Below, piece after piece: positions 1 to 12,252 of a DNA stretch of 64,000 nt. Made by a program: the position numbers and the translations under genes. Below the pieces are notes generated by a model. The model made no database searches, was not told the DNA's origin, and worked only from the letters and a program-made list of their open reading frames with translations. The stretch lies in NCBI GenBank assembly GCA_028571685.1, contig CM053162.1, forward strand, positions 5,956,001 through 6,020,000, in the 5' to 3' direction. The stretch comes from Heterohyrax brucei. Its lineage: Eukaryota > Chordata > Mammalia > Hyracoidea > Procaviidae. The stretch's first letter is position 1. Each line of letters begins with the position of its first letter.

Positions 1-412
1 CTCAGCTTCCTTTTCTTGCCGAGAATATTTAGTGTCAAAGCCCATCTCCTACTCCCAGGGTCCTTACAGACTCTAGAATCCAGAATTCTTGTAATTAAGA
101 ATAGAATGCCTTCTGGTCATCTTAGCTTCACCAAAACCTGTTAAAATATCCAGTGATCAGAAGAGCCCTCAAGAGAAAAGAACGCCTATACTGTTACCTG
201 CAGGAGCTGACATGATTCTTAGTAAAAAGCCAGGGCCAGACTGTACTAAAACATTCAGGAAAAGGAGGTAGGTAAACTAGGAAAAAAAGACCACATGAAA
301 GGGTAGGAGGACATCCACATACCACCATTCCACTGGTTCTCCAGAGCTGAGGACTTTGGTTACCTACCATCCTCTTTACATTTGTCTTCATTGCATTTGT
401 AAGGTAACCACT
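1..412. other. Unclassified sequence before first LTR
   Basis: I recognise no gene or repeat here. The reading frames are short and lack any family resemblance. It ends where a minus-strand solo LTR begins. Confidence 0.4.
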
Positions 413-956
413 TGTCTTAGTCGTCTGGCACTGCTCTAACAGATACCACACGTGGACGGCTTTAACAAAGAGAAGTTTCTTCTCACACAGGCCAATAGAC
501 TAGAAGTCCAAATTCAGGGTGCTGGCTCCAGCGGAGCACAATCTCTCTGCCAGCTCTGAAGGGAAGTCCTTGTGTTGCATCAGTCTTTCTTTGGTGTGGG
601 AGCATCTCAGTGCCAGAACCTCAGGTCTGAATGGCAAACTCTGCTCCTGGGGCTGCTTTCTTGATGGTATGAGGTCCCCAACTCTCTGCTTGCTTCCCTT
701 TCCTTTTATCTCCTGCAGAATAAAAGGTGGTACATGCCACAGTTCGGGGAAATTTCCTTACATTGCAGCAGGGAAATGAGCTTAGGAAAGGTGTTACAGT
801 CACATCTTAATCTTCTTTAACATACTCCAGTCTATAGAGATTAGGATTTACAGCATAGGAAAATCACTAAATGGAGGATAATAAAAAAATATGGGAATCA
901 TGGTCCAGCCAAATTTTTATGCACATTTTTGGAGAGACACAACTCATTCCATGACA
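413..956 (-). mobile_element. Solo LTR, MaLR-like, minus strand
   Basis: On the minus strand the element begins tgtcatgg and a few bases later reads gagttgtgtctctcc. It ends with a segment like gtggtatctgttagagcag, then cgactaagaca. The same start and end appear in the elements at 13476, 22379 and 54968. The TG...CA ends, length near 540 bp and late T-rich segment resemble ERVL-MaLR LTRs as I remember them. No internal retroviral coding region is next to it, so it is a solo LTR. The exact family name needs a repeat library. No clear flanking duplication is visible. Confidence 0.6.
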
Positions 957-998
957 CAGCTTTAGCCAAAATTGGAACTAATTGGGGAAAGAAGCTCA

Positions 999-1050
999 TG
1001 TTTGTGTGTGTGTGTGCGTGTGTGCGTGTGTGTGTGCATGGGTATGTGTG
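999..1050. repeat. (TG)n microsatellite
   Basis: Interrupted TG repeat with GC variants. It lies just before an old L1 3' fragment. Confidence 0.85.
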
Positions 1051-1067
1051 TTTAAGAAAAATAAAAT

Positions 1068-1650
1068 ACATGGTACAGCCACTGTGGAAAGAGCTGAGCT
1101 ACCACATAATCCAGTAATAGACAACACAGGAGAAGAGAAGGCAGGAATGCAAACAGAAATTACCTGCCAATGTTTACCGCAGCACTTTTCACAATAGCCC
1201 AAATGTGGAAACAACTGAAATTTCCACCGAGAGACACATGAAGAAACAAAATGCAGTGCATATACACAATGGAACACTACTGAGCCATTCAGAAAAATGA
1301 ACTCCCGATGCCCGCCGCTACACAGGTGAACGTGGAAAACATTACACTGAGCAAATAAGTCAGTCACAAAAGGACAAATTGTATCTGGGCTCACATAAAT
1401 GAAATGAGAAAATTCACAGAAAGGAAAGATTTTTAGTGGTTAGCAAGGGTGGGGAAGACCAGGGTGTTTTTGCTTAGATGATACTGTTTTTGTTAATGGA
1501 AGGAGAATGATTTGGAAAAGGACAGTGAGAATAGTGGCAAAACTGGAAGAATGTAATCAGTGTCACTGAACTGTTCATGTAGAAATTGTTGAGTTAGTGT
1601 ATGTCCCATTATGCATATTTTCACCATGATAAAATGAAGAAAATACCACT
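1068..1650 (+). mobile_element. Old L1 3' end (ORF2 C-terminus and 3' UTR)
   Basis: The sequence follows the usual L1 order: 'one working part of cells' text for a missing-zero-start helix is absent, but the segment on lost priming, caatagcccaaatgtgg, then acacaatggaacactac, matches the ORF2 C-terminal region of mammalian L1. It then runs into a 3' UTR ending near 1650. It has several stops and indels, so it is an old, dead, 5'-truncated copy. It shares little with the younger L1s later in the window, which suggests an ancient pan-mammalian subfamily. Confidence 0.65.
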
Positions 1651-1960
1651 AATAACAAAAATCCAATTTTCATCACCTTTAGTGAATCTAAAGCACAGCA
1701 GAAGGAAAGCTGGAGATGAAGCCAAAACTGAGTTTACCTCTAGATGGGCATGGAAAACCAGCTTAAGTCTGTATTATGAATTCTATTTTTAAAATACATC
1801 TATTTCCCATCTTAAAGGTTAGGCTGGGCCCCCAGAAGGTGTCTGACATAGATGTTAACTCAGGAACGGCAAAAGTTGGATTCAGGATCCTGGGGAAAAT
1901 TTGGGCTCCTCTGCCACCCTGCTGGAGAATAAGTCAGGAACTTCAAAATGATGTGCATGT
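1651..1960. other. Unclassified sequence
   Basis: No gene or repeat recognised between the old L1 end and the next TG microsatellite. Confidence 0.35.
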
Positions 1961-2021
1961 ATGTGCGTGTGTGTGTGTGTGTGTGCGCGCACGTGTGTGT
2001 GCTTGTGTGTGTGTGTGTGCA
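1961..2021. repeat. (TG)n microsatellite
   Basis: A TG/CG tract of about 60 bp. It makes artefactual cysteine/valine-rich and histidine/threonine-rich reading frames on the two strands. Confidence 0.9.
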
Positions 2022-2080
2022 AAAATCTGGGAGCTGTCCCTTCACTGGCTCTGAAGCTGCCATTAGATACCATTCTTATG

Positions 2081-3113
2081 TGTTATTGTTATTGTTAGGT
2101 GCTGTCAAGTCCTTTCTGACTCACAGTGACCAGGGGTACAATAGAACAAAACACTGTTCTGTCCTATCCCGTACCCACAATTGTTTTTATGCTTAAGTTC
2201 ATTGTTGTAGCAACTGTGTCAATTCATCTCCATAAGGGTCTTCCTCTTTTTCACTGATGCTCTATTCTACCAAGCATTATGTTCTTCTCTAGAGATTGAA
2301 CCCTCCTGACAACACGTCCAAAGTATGTAAGACACAGTCTCGCCATCTTTGCTTCTAAGGCTCACACAGGTTACATTGCTTACAGGACAGATCTGTTTGT
2401 ACTTTTGGAAGTCCATGGTATATTCAATATTCTTCTGCAACATCATAATTCAAAGATGTCAATTCTTCTGTTGTTGTTTGACCAGCTTTCTCATATATAT
2501 GATGTCATTGAAAATATGATTGCTTGGGTGAGGTACACCTTAGTCTTCAAGGTGACATCTTTACTTTGCAACACTTTAAAGAGGTCTTTTGAAGCAGATT
2601 TTTCCAACGCAATTGATCTTCTGATTTTTTGACTGCTATATCCATGGGTATTGATTGGAACCAAGTAAAAGGAAAACCTTGACAACCTCAATCATTTACC
2701 ATGATGTTGCTTACTGGTCCAGTTGCGAGAATTTTTGTTTCCATACTGAAGACTGTGGTTTTTGATCTTCATCAGAAAGTGTTTCAGATTCTCTTCACTT
2801 TCAGCAATCAAGGTTGTGTTATCTGCATATCTTGATGCCCTATTCTTTTTCACACAGGCCAGCTTCTCAAATTATTTGCTCAATACACAGATTGAAAAGG
2901 CACGGTGAAAGGATACAACCTTGACACAAACCTTTCCTGACTCTAAATCATGCAGCACACATTTGAATGACTGCCTCTTGATCCATGTACAGATTCCTCA
3001 TGAGCAAAATTATTTTTCAATTCCCATTCTCTGTCATGTTATCCATAACTTGTTATGATCCACATAGCTGAAGGACTTTACATAGTCAAACATAGGTAAA
3101 TATGTTTCTGGGA
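2081..3113 (-). mobile_element. RTE-type (BovB-like) LINE fragment, antisense
   Basis: On the minus strand this is the C-terminal part of an RTE-clade reverse transcriptase and its short 3' tail. The 66-codon frame at 2491-2691 (-) reads ...NTHGYSSQKIRRSIAL... and ...SKDVTLKTKVYLTQAI..., which is the conserved RTE/BovB region after the RT palm. The element ends at 2081 in a (taacaa)-like tail. Its last 35 bp before the tail (2096-2130) resemble the AfroSINE 3' end. Several frameshifts and stops make it non-functional. It is 5'-truncated near 3113. RTE elements are the likely partner that mobilises AfroSINEs. Confidence 0.8.
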
Positions 3114-4107
3114 GAATAACGAATTTAGGACCCTCTTTACTGGTAGGGGTGGAGGACATGGTGTGCTCTTGTCCAAACACAAGAGCACCACCTGTTTCCA
3201 CAAAAAAACTGAAGAATACGTATCTTCAAAGCATCTGTCCCCATGTAAGGAGACCCTCAGCTAGTCACAAGGAAGGACAGGGTGAACTGACAGCCAGAGG
3301 TAGGTCCTAGAACTTAGAGACTATAAACTTAGACACCCTTAAGACTACCAGTATGACATCTTTTCTCCTATTAATAGAAGCTCTTCCAGTCTGCTCTTCC
3401 TAGAAAACTAAAATGAATGAGGCTTGTCTGCCAGCAAAGAGCAGAATAAAACCCAGGAAGGTAATGAATCAGTGTGCAGAGTGGCAGACATTGTAATCCG
3501 CTGCAGTGATGCTCTGGCTTAAGGAAAAGAGCTTCTCTGGGGAACAAGTGAAGGGAATCAATGCTCACAAAAGCCTCCTCTGTGGCAGCAACAGCAGAAA
3601 AGATGAAACCGTTGACCAGGACATGCAGAAGACCGCAGGTTGTAAAACAAAACAGAATGGCGTTAAAAGGTGAACAAAGGGCAAAACTGTAGGACGTGAA
3701 TGTCACAGAGACCTGTCTTACAGGGAGCTTAGGAGTCTCCATCAGTCAAAAGGTCAGAGTCGCCAAGAGTTTCTCAGCATGTCCCTGGGATGCCTTACTA
3801 TGTTCAAAGCAAGAGTGAAGGATAGTTAGTATTTATTGCCACTTATGTAATAGGCCTATTTGGAAGCACATTCAGACCAGCTTATCAGGGTATTAATACA
3901 TCACAGACATATTGAGCTGTATTCACTTCAGGTTCAGGTTACTTGAACCAAAGACTTTCCTGGGAATCATGCCAAAGTACACTTTCTGGAATGAGTCCCC
4001 TTTCCTGCCACATTTTCTGCCTTCTGATCCACCAGAGGGCAGAGTCAACCCATAAGATGAAGGCTCTGGGATCTTTGGGGGCAATATGGAATAGCAACTC
4101 TGGGAGC
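3114..4107. other. Unclassified sequence
   Basis: No repeat family or exon recognised. The open minus frame at 3371-3742 (123 codons) has low-complexity hydrophobic composition and no family resemblance. A 22-bp word at 3121-3142 recurs exactly at 4945-4966. Confidence 0.35.
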
Positions 4108-4170
4108 CAGTTCTACCCTGGCCCCTAGGGTCGCCGTGAGTCGGATCCGACTAGACGGCACTTGGCTGGG
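4108..4170 (+). mobile_element. Very short AfroSINE 3' fragment (young type)
   Basis: The piece runs from gttctaccctggcccctag through gagtcggatccgactag to a cacttggc tail. It keeps CpG sites, so it looks young. A possible short TSD is ctgggag (4100-4106) against ctgggaa (about 4165-4171). The same 3' core is seen at 41266-41330. Confidence 0.8.
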
Positions 4171-5157
4171 AAGGGGTGAAACAATCAAAGAAACAGTAAT
4201 TTTTTTCCTTCTGTGAAGTTGACGCAGCAAAACTATCAAGAACTCTCATTACAAAAAAAAAAAAAGCTGACAGCAAGACCAAGAAGGACAGTATTGCAGC
4301 ACACTGGTTGTGAGGAGAAGATGCTGCAATCACTGCGCCTTGTAAGTGAAGCTGTGTACAATCACGGGAGCAGCACTGACAACCAAGGACGGACAGCTGG
4401 CACCAAGAAAGGCTAAGAGTCAGGCCTCAGCCAGCCAGCAGTTGCCCGCTGCTGTCTCTCCTTGTCCTCTGTACATGGATGGCTCTCTTTAGTCCACCCA
4501 CTCTGTCCCCTTGTCCTTCTTGTGCTGTCTTGGCTACCCTTTCTAGTTGCTCACATCTTGGAAGGAATAAAAGTAAAACCAAAGATAACTCCAGGAGGAA
4601 AATGACAACAGCTGCGTCCTCCTCTCCTGTGCCCCACCACACTGCCCGCTAGCACACTGCTAGCATTGGTCAAAGCTTTGATTTGCAATCTGATTGCTTT
4701 GTTTTCTTCAGCCTGCACGCAATACAAACAGCTCAGCCCCAACCTATCACAGGGAAAAGAAGTCTAGGAAGGGAAAAACACCTTATCTGGCACAGTAAAG
4801 AGCAGGCGACCCATCAGCCTCAGCACCGGCCCTGCTGTGCATCCTCTATCCTCCTGCAGCTGGCTTCAGAGAAACAGCACCTCCATGCATTGTTCACAGA
4901 GCTCTGGGGCTGATGGCTCAGACTTTTCTTCCAGGAAGAATGAGGAATTTAGGACCCTCTTTACTGTGATTTTTTTTGTACTCCTGTTCCCTGTACACAG
5001 GCAGCTCCTCGCCCCCAGATGCTCACTCACACAGTTTCACACACCCTCACATCCTACGGTGCTGCTTCTGGACTCAGAGCCCTCACAGAAAGGACCCTGC
5101 TCCTCACCTGGGCTAAGCTTTGCTGCTGCCGACTTCCCAAGAGCCCTTCCCAATCCT
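4171..5157. other. Unclassified sequence
   Basis: No recognised repeat or gene. A short poly(A) run is at 4251-4265. The second copy of the 22-bp word is at 4945-4966. Confidence 0.35.
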
Positions 5158-5366
5158 TCCTATGCACACATATTTACACACACACACTCAGATATACTCA
5201 CACACACTCCACATTCCTACATACCTGCACACTCACAAGCACCACACACATACTCTCTCTACACACACACTTGTGCACATACTTAACATACACACACTGA
5301 CAGCCTCACTCACACACTCATATACTCACACTCACAAGTATACACACATCTCAGCATGCTGCTCTC
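5158..5366. repeat. Degenerate CA-rich tandem region
   Basis: About 200 bp of interrupted CA/CT dinucleotide and cacact-type words. The long His/Thr-rich frames here are artefacts of this composition. Confidence 0.8.
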
Positions 5367-7999
5367 TCTTCTACTTCCCTACACCCTATGTGGGCATGTG
5401 ATTTAGTCAAAGACTGCAGATTGGGCTCATGAATACATTCTTGTGGAAAGCATATAGATTTACCTCCCCTTCCACTCATTATATGGCCTCTTTTTCTCTA
5501 CCCCTTCTCTCGAAATCACCCTCTGTGCCCTTCCAGCCCCTTCCATGTCCTTGCCATGGACAGTGCATTTTATACAAAGCTGTAAAATTTGATGACAGCT
5601 TTCCTTGTCAATGTGGTCCTCGCGATGATCCCTGGGTAATTTACAGTACTGACCCTCAGGCAATCGAGCAGCTTTATTACAAATGAGAGAAAAGAGAGAC
5701 AGACAGAAGCAAAGAGGGGAGTCAAGATTAAGAAACAGGAGTAGTGCACAGGAAAGTGAGGAAAATAATATGAGAAGGCAAGATAGATAAAATACATGAA
5801 AACCATTTAAAAAGGGAGAGAAAGGAGCAAAAGGGAAAAGTTTTTCCATTACTTTTGCTTTGCTACTTCGTGCTGAATGAAGGTGTGTGTGTGTGTGTGT
5901 ATGTGACAGAGAGAAGGCATTCAGAATAGAATTTGGGCAGCACTGTAACAAGATCCAAAACTGGAAAATTTCTAACGAGGATAAAATTAAGAATCTTTAA
6001 GGAAACACCAACTCAGGTGATCATGAAACTGAATCAGAAGGGATTCCTTGTGGGAAGGATAGCTGAGTCAGGCTCTAAGGCCTTCTAGGGGAAGCTGGCA
6101 TGCCAAGTCTTTCTCCGCTAACAGTACCATTGGGTCTGGAGTCAGCCCTCTCCTTTTCTAGAAGTGCCCTGCTGACATCCATCCTCAGAGGCTTGAGACC
6201 AGAGGAGCCAAGAAGCTGCCTTTAGTGAAGAGCAAAGGACATTTGTTTCTTTCCCTCAGGCAAATGAGTCACAACTTCAGTCGCCCTGAACAAATGCCTG
6301 AAGTCAGGCAGTAGGTGGCCCTAGGGGAGCCCTGATTCTTTATTACAAATATTTGTTTTCATCAAAGCCCCATTCCTTTGATTTTAACAGCCTCAGGGGA
6401 GGTGATTTGCAGACTAGAGATGCCTAAATAAAACTAGTTGGAAGGGAATATTATCCCAAAACTACAGTTGTCAAATTCTGCATAGACCTCCCCTAGTGTC
6501 CTAGACACCCAAGAAATGCCTCTCTTTGACCTCCTGGGTCATTTATCTCAGGTCCCCTCTTGTCTCCAGGTTGAATTACCTGGAATGTTTGCTAAGAAGG
6601 GTCAAGCCTCAGCAGGGCCCCAGCTCCCCAGCACCAGACCTCCCCACAGGGAGTGGCACATGTCTGTCAGTCCTGAGAGAGCACCAGAGCACACCACTCC
6701 CGACACGACACCGCATCTCAGCCTCTCTAACCGCTCTCTTCAGTGCCTGAGCACTTCAGCCACATTTCAAACCAGTGTACAGACGAGATGGTCCTTCGTC
6801 AGTATCCTGCTCAGAGGAAGAGGCTGCAGGGAGCACAGCCCATGGTGTCTAGGTGATTACACGTCTGCAGAATGCAGGTAATTTGTGCTTCCACTTTGCA
6901 CAATTGGCACTAATGGCACATGCAGAAAACGGAGCCATCTTCCAAAACACATGTCAGAGGAATAGATTTACTAGGCACAAAGGCAAGGGGCAGAAGAATT
7001 GAACTCTAATGATAACATGTTTGTAGAAATGTGATGCACTTAAGTCATTATGTATGAAAACCATCGGCAAAATTGTCTTTCTAGTCTCGTTAGAGAGGAT
7101 GAACAGAAGGGGTGGGTCTACCAGTCAGAAAACAGGGGCAGACGGAGAGTGTCTAAGACATAGATTACCAGTGGGAAAGGGAAATAAAATGAGAATTACA
7201 GCTTCAGACACAGAATATGAGAGAAACAAGAAGGGATTTCATAGGTCAAAGGGAAGATGACAAGAAAAAGAGCTGGGAATAGGAGCCTGTAATATACTAC
7301 TTCATACTCATATTTTCTGTGCTTTACAGTTCTTTTACTGTAAATAAATGGAGTCGGGCATTTTCTATCTAGTCTCTCATCCGCTGCATTCCATCACGCC
7401 TCTGCTGATCCCAGGGGTCTAAGCACGACTGATTATTTTCCTCAGTGTTCTACATTAGACCTTGGTCTCACTGCTGCTACTGCTTCACACATTTTGGTTT
7501 ATATTTTACTTTTTACTTTCGAACCTTGATGCTGATTAGTGTTTTAAAAGCAGGAAATTAACACCATGACCCTAATTTCGTATTCAAAGTAGATGAGGTC
7601 CTGAGAAGAAGGGCTCACGGTGGTGACCAGATGAGATACGTTTAGTGATGAAGAGTCATTACACTTCTTCACACTCACGCAATGGAACCTGTCTCTGTAC
7701 CTCTAAAATGGGAATAACCCTGCTGTCTTCTCCCAGTGTTCTCAGGTGAAGGCTGCCCACTTTACAGAGAGATACAGCACAATGGAAAATCAGGGAAATT
7801 TTTCAACAGGTTTTGACAGTGCAGAAAGGTATCGAAATGATTAATCTGAGATACCAGGTAGTCAAAACACAGTAACAATTAGTGTACACTCGCTCTCATA
7901 GACACATTCCTGAGCACATATACACTGAAGAAACTGCTTCCACTAAGTCTCTCTCAGTTTTCAGTTCAGTTCGTTGTAGTCATAACAAACCCCTAAGAA
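5367..7999. other. Unclassified, mostly unique sequence
   Basis: No gene or repeat family recognised, apart from a small TG run at 5883-5902. The 163-codon minus frame at 5460-5951 is low-complexity and overlaps the TG run; I do not accept it as a gene. Confidence 0.35.
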
Positions 8000-8053
8000 G
8001 CAGTTCTACTCCGTAAAATATGAGGTCACCATTAAGTCAGGTTTTGGTTTGGT
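8000..8053 (+). mobile_element. AfroSINE 3' fragment with core deletion
   Basis: gcagttctactccgt, then gaggtcaccattaagtcag and a ttttggtttgg tail, match the AfroSINE 3' region in order. About 20 bases that normally lie between the two parts (the gaatcgactcgacgg core) are absent. Confidence 0.55.
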
Positions 8054-11000
8054 AATAGCCCGGATTCTACCAAGGGGTGATGGGGGCTTTTGACTACGAA
8101 TAATCTGTAAAGTCGACCCTGCAGTCGTGGGTAAACTAGAAAAGCATGCTGAACTGGCTTTTGCTGCTACAGGCATGCCTCTCTCCAGGGATCCCCGAGG
8201 GAGGACACTGTAGCTATTAATCCTTATAGAACTCTAAGTTCAGAGGCAAGTGCTATAATCCTCCCATAATTAGACACCAAAAAATGAGCCAATCAATGTT
8301 GATGCTTTAGTCAATGTGACATAGAGGTTCTAATTTAAAGAGTATCTGTTCACAGTGTAGAGTGATTAAAAATTCTGGGGATGCAGGTAGTCCCTCTCTT
8401 GACTTTAGCAAAGAGCATGTGTGGGAGTGTCCCTGCAGCCTGTGGCTCTACCTACAGTAGGGGACAAAAGCCAGGCGGGTAGTCAGGGCCTTCATGGTTT
8501 CAGCCCATTGTTTCAGGGACACCTAATCGTAGCCATGTGAACTGTACGAGGACTGGGGCCTCTCCTCATTCCCTTTCACTTTCATTCATGCCTCCTTCAA
8601 ACTCGTAAGGGCAGCAGTCTATGGGGAGAGTGGAAACACACAGATATTACTTCAGAATTCTTCTTAGTCACATATGACAAGAGACCTACAAAAATCCAGC
8701 ATCTCCATTTGAAAAGACCACTAGTTCTGATCAGTTATAAAGCCAGAAGCTGTTCACTATGGACAGAAAGAAACAGCCACATAAAGACAGGGGTGAAAAC
8801 AGACAGGAATTCAAAAAAAAAAAAAATCAGCCAAGCTGTAAACCCACACTTGAAACAGGGGTTATGGGGATGATGGAGTTTTCAGTCTCCATTCTCAAAG
8901 GGGAAATCAAAATAGCCAGTTTTATAGAACTGACTCTTTGTACTTATTTTTCTTAAAATTCCTGACTTTCTAACACTATCTGGCCCAGGAAATCACACAT
9001 TAACTGGCAGGAGCCACTGAAATAATATCTTTGCAATTATTACAGCTTCTTCTTAGGAACATCATGCCAGGTGCCAGTCCAAAGACCTGCCCCCTTGCCT
9101 CAAGTGACAACTGAGAGTATCCAGATCCCAGCTCATGATGTGCATACTCTGCCTGGCCTGCTCTGGGAGGCAGGCCCCTCCCCAGTGTACCTGCCCCTGT
9201 CACTCCCTTTCAAACCTCCAAGGTTTCATGGCAGTTTCAGACAGGCTTTGAGGACAAGAATACCCTCCTGTCCCACTGCATATCAGCAGGCAAACAAAAC
9301 TTTTGGTCATCCACCCAAACTTCTCACTGAGATTGGCTCTAGTAGCAGGTAGCAATGGGAGCCTTCTCTGGTAACAAACTGTGCCTGAGCAGAAAAGCAA
9401 GCAGGACTCAGGCCAGGGCCTGGTTCCCAGGGGAAGCAGGGAATTCACGCAGTCTCATTCTTCTCTGATTTCCTATTAATATTTCCCTGCACTACTGTTC
9501 TAATGGAGGGTCTTTTATTGAAACATATGTTCTTGTACAGTTTATTATAAATACCATCTCCACACAAACCAAGCCAAGTTAGCCATGCCTTTCCGATTCC
9601 AGGTGCCTGGTCTAGATACGTAGCAGCAATTGGCCATTTAAGCCTTCACCGCAGCTTTGCCTGAGCATTGCTAAACATCTCCATTTCATCTCTCTCCACT
9701 CTGTTAGACTGTATCCTTGGTCCAGAAGGTCCCCTGAGCCCTCCAGGATAGCTCTTAGATGGAGAGGAACGATGCCACAGGACCAAGAAACTGATAGCTC
9801 CTTTCATTTGTGACCAAAAAACATCCCATTTCCATCTTGGAAGGCAAAGACAAGCAATTTAATTCATTATTCTGTAATACACCTCATCCAGCTGCTTTCC
9901 ATCCTGAATGGAGTATAAGAATGTGAATTATTGCCAGCTCATCCTTGGGCCTCACAGACCAAATCACATGTGCTGACAAAGTGGCTTGTCTGGCTGAAGC
10001 CAGTCTTCGCAGCCTGGTAATGGTGAAGAATGTGGTGGTGGCTTTGGCTACTTTTGGTCCAGCTCAAGTCACTGATACCAGAAGGGTCAGTCAGGAGGTA
10101 ACGCCTGCATGACCCTATTTTTAGGTATTAGAAGTCAAAGCGACATTGATTGCTAGTACTGCATAGAGTATCTTGGACCATAAGGCCAGTGCAACCCCAG
10201 TAATGGATGGTTCCAGCAGAGACTACATGCAGCATATGCATTTTATTCCTGGCAAATCCAGCTCCAAAGACCACTAGGAGACAACACCCAGGAGTGCCGA
10301 AAGCCTCCAGAACCAGCTCCAGACACTAAGAGACAGTGAAGGGGGCCAGCTGGTACCTGTGCAGAATACTTTGTTCAGGATGGGAGACCACAGCCACTCA
10401 GGGGTGGGAAGATCCTACTTCACCCTCTGGCAGTTAGAAAATAAGCCTGAGGAAGAGTGAGGCTGGCAGGGGGAAAAGAGCACCTACTATGTGCCATCTT
10501 GATTCCTCTCTGCCTTCCAGCCCTGCACCCCCTTGAGGACATCATCCTTAAAATATATTTCATTTCACAGCTGCATTATGGTACCACAAAATCCTGGGAA
10601 TCCAATTTAAGAACAGATTACCTCCTCACTTACTTCATTTGAAGCAATTACATGTTAATTTTCATTGAAACCAGCCTAATGCATACCAATCTGATGCTGC
10701 AATCTCATTTGAATACTTAAGGGAGCATTCAGTGGGTTTGGGGCTCCAGAGATTTATATTTAAAGGGCCACTTCATCATTCTTTTCCTTGGTGGGCACTC
10801 CCCTCTTCCCAGCCCACTCCTTTTGTTCCTCTCGAGGTAATTTCCCGTGGTGACAAAGGAGCCTATCTGCCTCCTCCAAAACTGCAAGGAAACAGGAAAC
10901 AGAATCCTGAGTTTTCTACCTTTTCTCTGCCATTTATGTGGTTTGTGATTATGATAAAAATACCTCTGCCTCACTTTGTCTTTCTTGCAAAGTCAAGATG

Positions 11001-11605
11001 CAGTCTCTGTTACTTGCACAGCGGAGGTACAATGGTAAGTTGCAGTCTTTTCTCAGTCTCCTGCTAAGCTCAACCCTCTCAAATTGTTGATTACTATATA
11101 CTGTATTCTGAACCATAACCTAAAGAGGAAATAGTTTTCTAGACAAGCCCTGTGCATTGATCTGAACCACTAGCAATTAATAATACTCTGGGACATTGGA
11201 ACCAGCTGGTCTTTTACCTTCAGAATACAGAGGAAAAGGGGAGGGGGGTGGTGAGCTTCCCTGCTCAGTTTATGCATTTAAACTAAACAAATTCATGTTT
11301 GAAGCTACAATTTAATTAGATTGTAAGACTGTAAGGGCCTTGAAACTATTTTGAAGATGCTATATGAATGTGTTTCGTATTATGTAGTAATTAATCTATA
11401 ATGATATAGAGGCAGGCAGATGGGAGTGACAAGATTGATTTAATTCAAGGCAGTCCAGAGTCACTTCCAAAGCAAGCCAAGTTCTTTTTCTATTTTGAAT
11501 TGGGTGTTTAGGGGAAGGGGTGGGAAAGGAAATAGGCAATTACCTGTAACTGTCAGCTCAATTTTGCCCTGAAGTAGGAAAGGTGTCCGGGATACTAATG
11601 ACCTC
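8054..11605. other. Unique sequence, possible conserved non-coding blocks
   Basis: No exon structure or promoter recognised. The segment 10560-11580 is AT-rich, free of recognised repeats and contains TAAT-rich words such as ctacaatttaattagattg, typical of homeodomain or enhancer-type conserved sequence. That is an inference from appearance only. Confidence 0.35.
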
Positions 11606-11830
11606 ACATTCATTCATTCATTATGCTGTACAATGCATATGTATCAAGCCCCCACTGTGTGCCTGTTCTTGGAGCCAGAAATAGAGCTGTGAATTAAAAA
11701 AGAAAAAAAAAAAAAAAAAGCCAAAGTCCCTGCTCCAGTAGAGCTGACATCCTAGTGTGACACAAACAAAATATAAAATAAACAGATCAGAAGGTAAGTA
11801 TGAGGGAGAAAAACCAATCGGTGTGAGGGG
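11606..11830 (+). repeat. Ancient pan-mammalian repeat (attcattcattc type)
   Basis: cattcattcattcatt, then atcaagcccccactgtgtgc and ccaaagtccctgctcc... follow the order of an ancient mammalian repeat with a tgagcacctactatgtgcc-type motif. I believe it is L2/MIR-age but do not name the family. An A-run is at 11698-11720. Confidence 0.5.
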
Positions 11831-12218
11831 GACAGGATGGTGAGCGGCAGCATTATCTTATCATTTTATTTTCACTGCATTGCATTGACCAAGCAAGTTA
11901 GAGCTCATTGCCTGTAGGATTTTCTTCCTGACAGAATTCAAAGGACCTGGTGGAGCTATTTCTTGACCATCAGTTACACTAATGATGGGAATACTTTATG
12001 GACTGAAGCCGTTTGCCAAGTCATAGCCCTCCTCTTTTGAGAGCAATGACTTGTCAGTCTTCTCCACCAGCTGAAACTTGGAACAGTCAAAGAATTCACA
12101 GATTCACAGACAGGCCAGGGAAAGGAATCCAAACTCAGTTACCAAGTTTGAAGGCTGATGCATCTTTGTAACCTTTCTGTCAGTCTCACTGAACAGGAAA
12201 GAACAAAAATGATGTTCC
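11831..12218. other. Unclassified sequence
   Basis: No gene or repeat recognised. Confidence 0.35.
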
Positions 12219-12252
12219 TTCCGACTCGACGGCACTTAGCTTGGCTTGGCTT
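12219..12252 (+). mobile_element. Very short AfroSINE 3' tail insertion
   Basis: ccgactcgacggcact followed by tagcttggcttggc. Only the last ~30 bases of the element are present. The surrounding sequence is unrelated to AfroSINE. A possible short direct repeat is ttcctt against ttccatt. Confidence 0.75.

Noticed and set aside
996..1394. 132-codon minus frame
   Set aside because: It is antisense to an old L1 and ends in a TG repeat.
4837..5401. Three overlapping His/Thr/Ser-rich plus frames
   Set aside because: They are the three readings of a CA-rich tandem region.
5460..5951. 163-codon minus frame
   Set aside because: Begins in a TG microsatellite and is dominated by Leu/Ser/Phe low-complexity sequence.
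9559..9590. aaccaagccaagttagcc as another antisense SINE tail
   Set aside because: Only about 10 bases match the tail, and the following bases do not match the core.
11468..11485. aagcaagccaagttc as a SINE tail
   Set aside because: Match too short and lies in what looks like unique conserved sequence.
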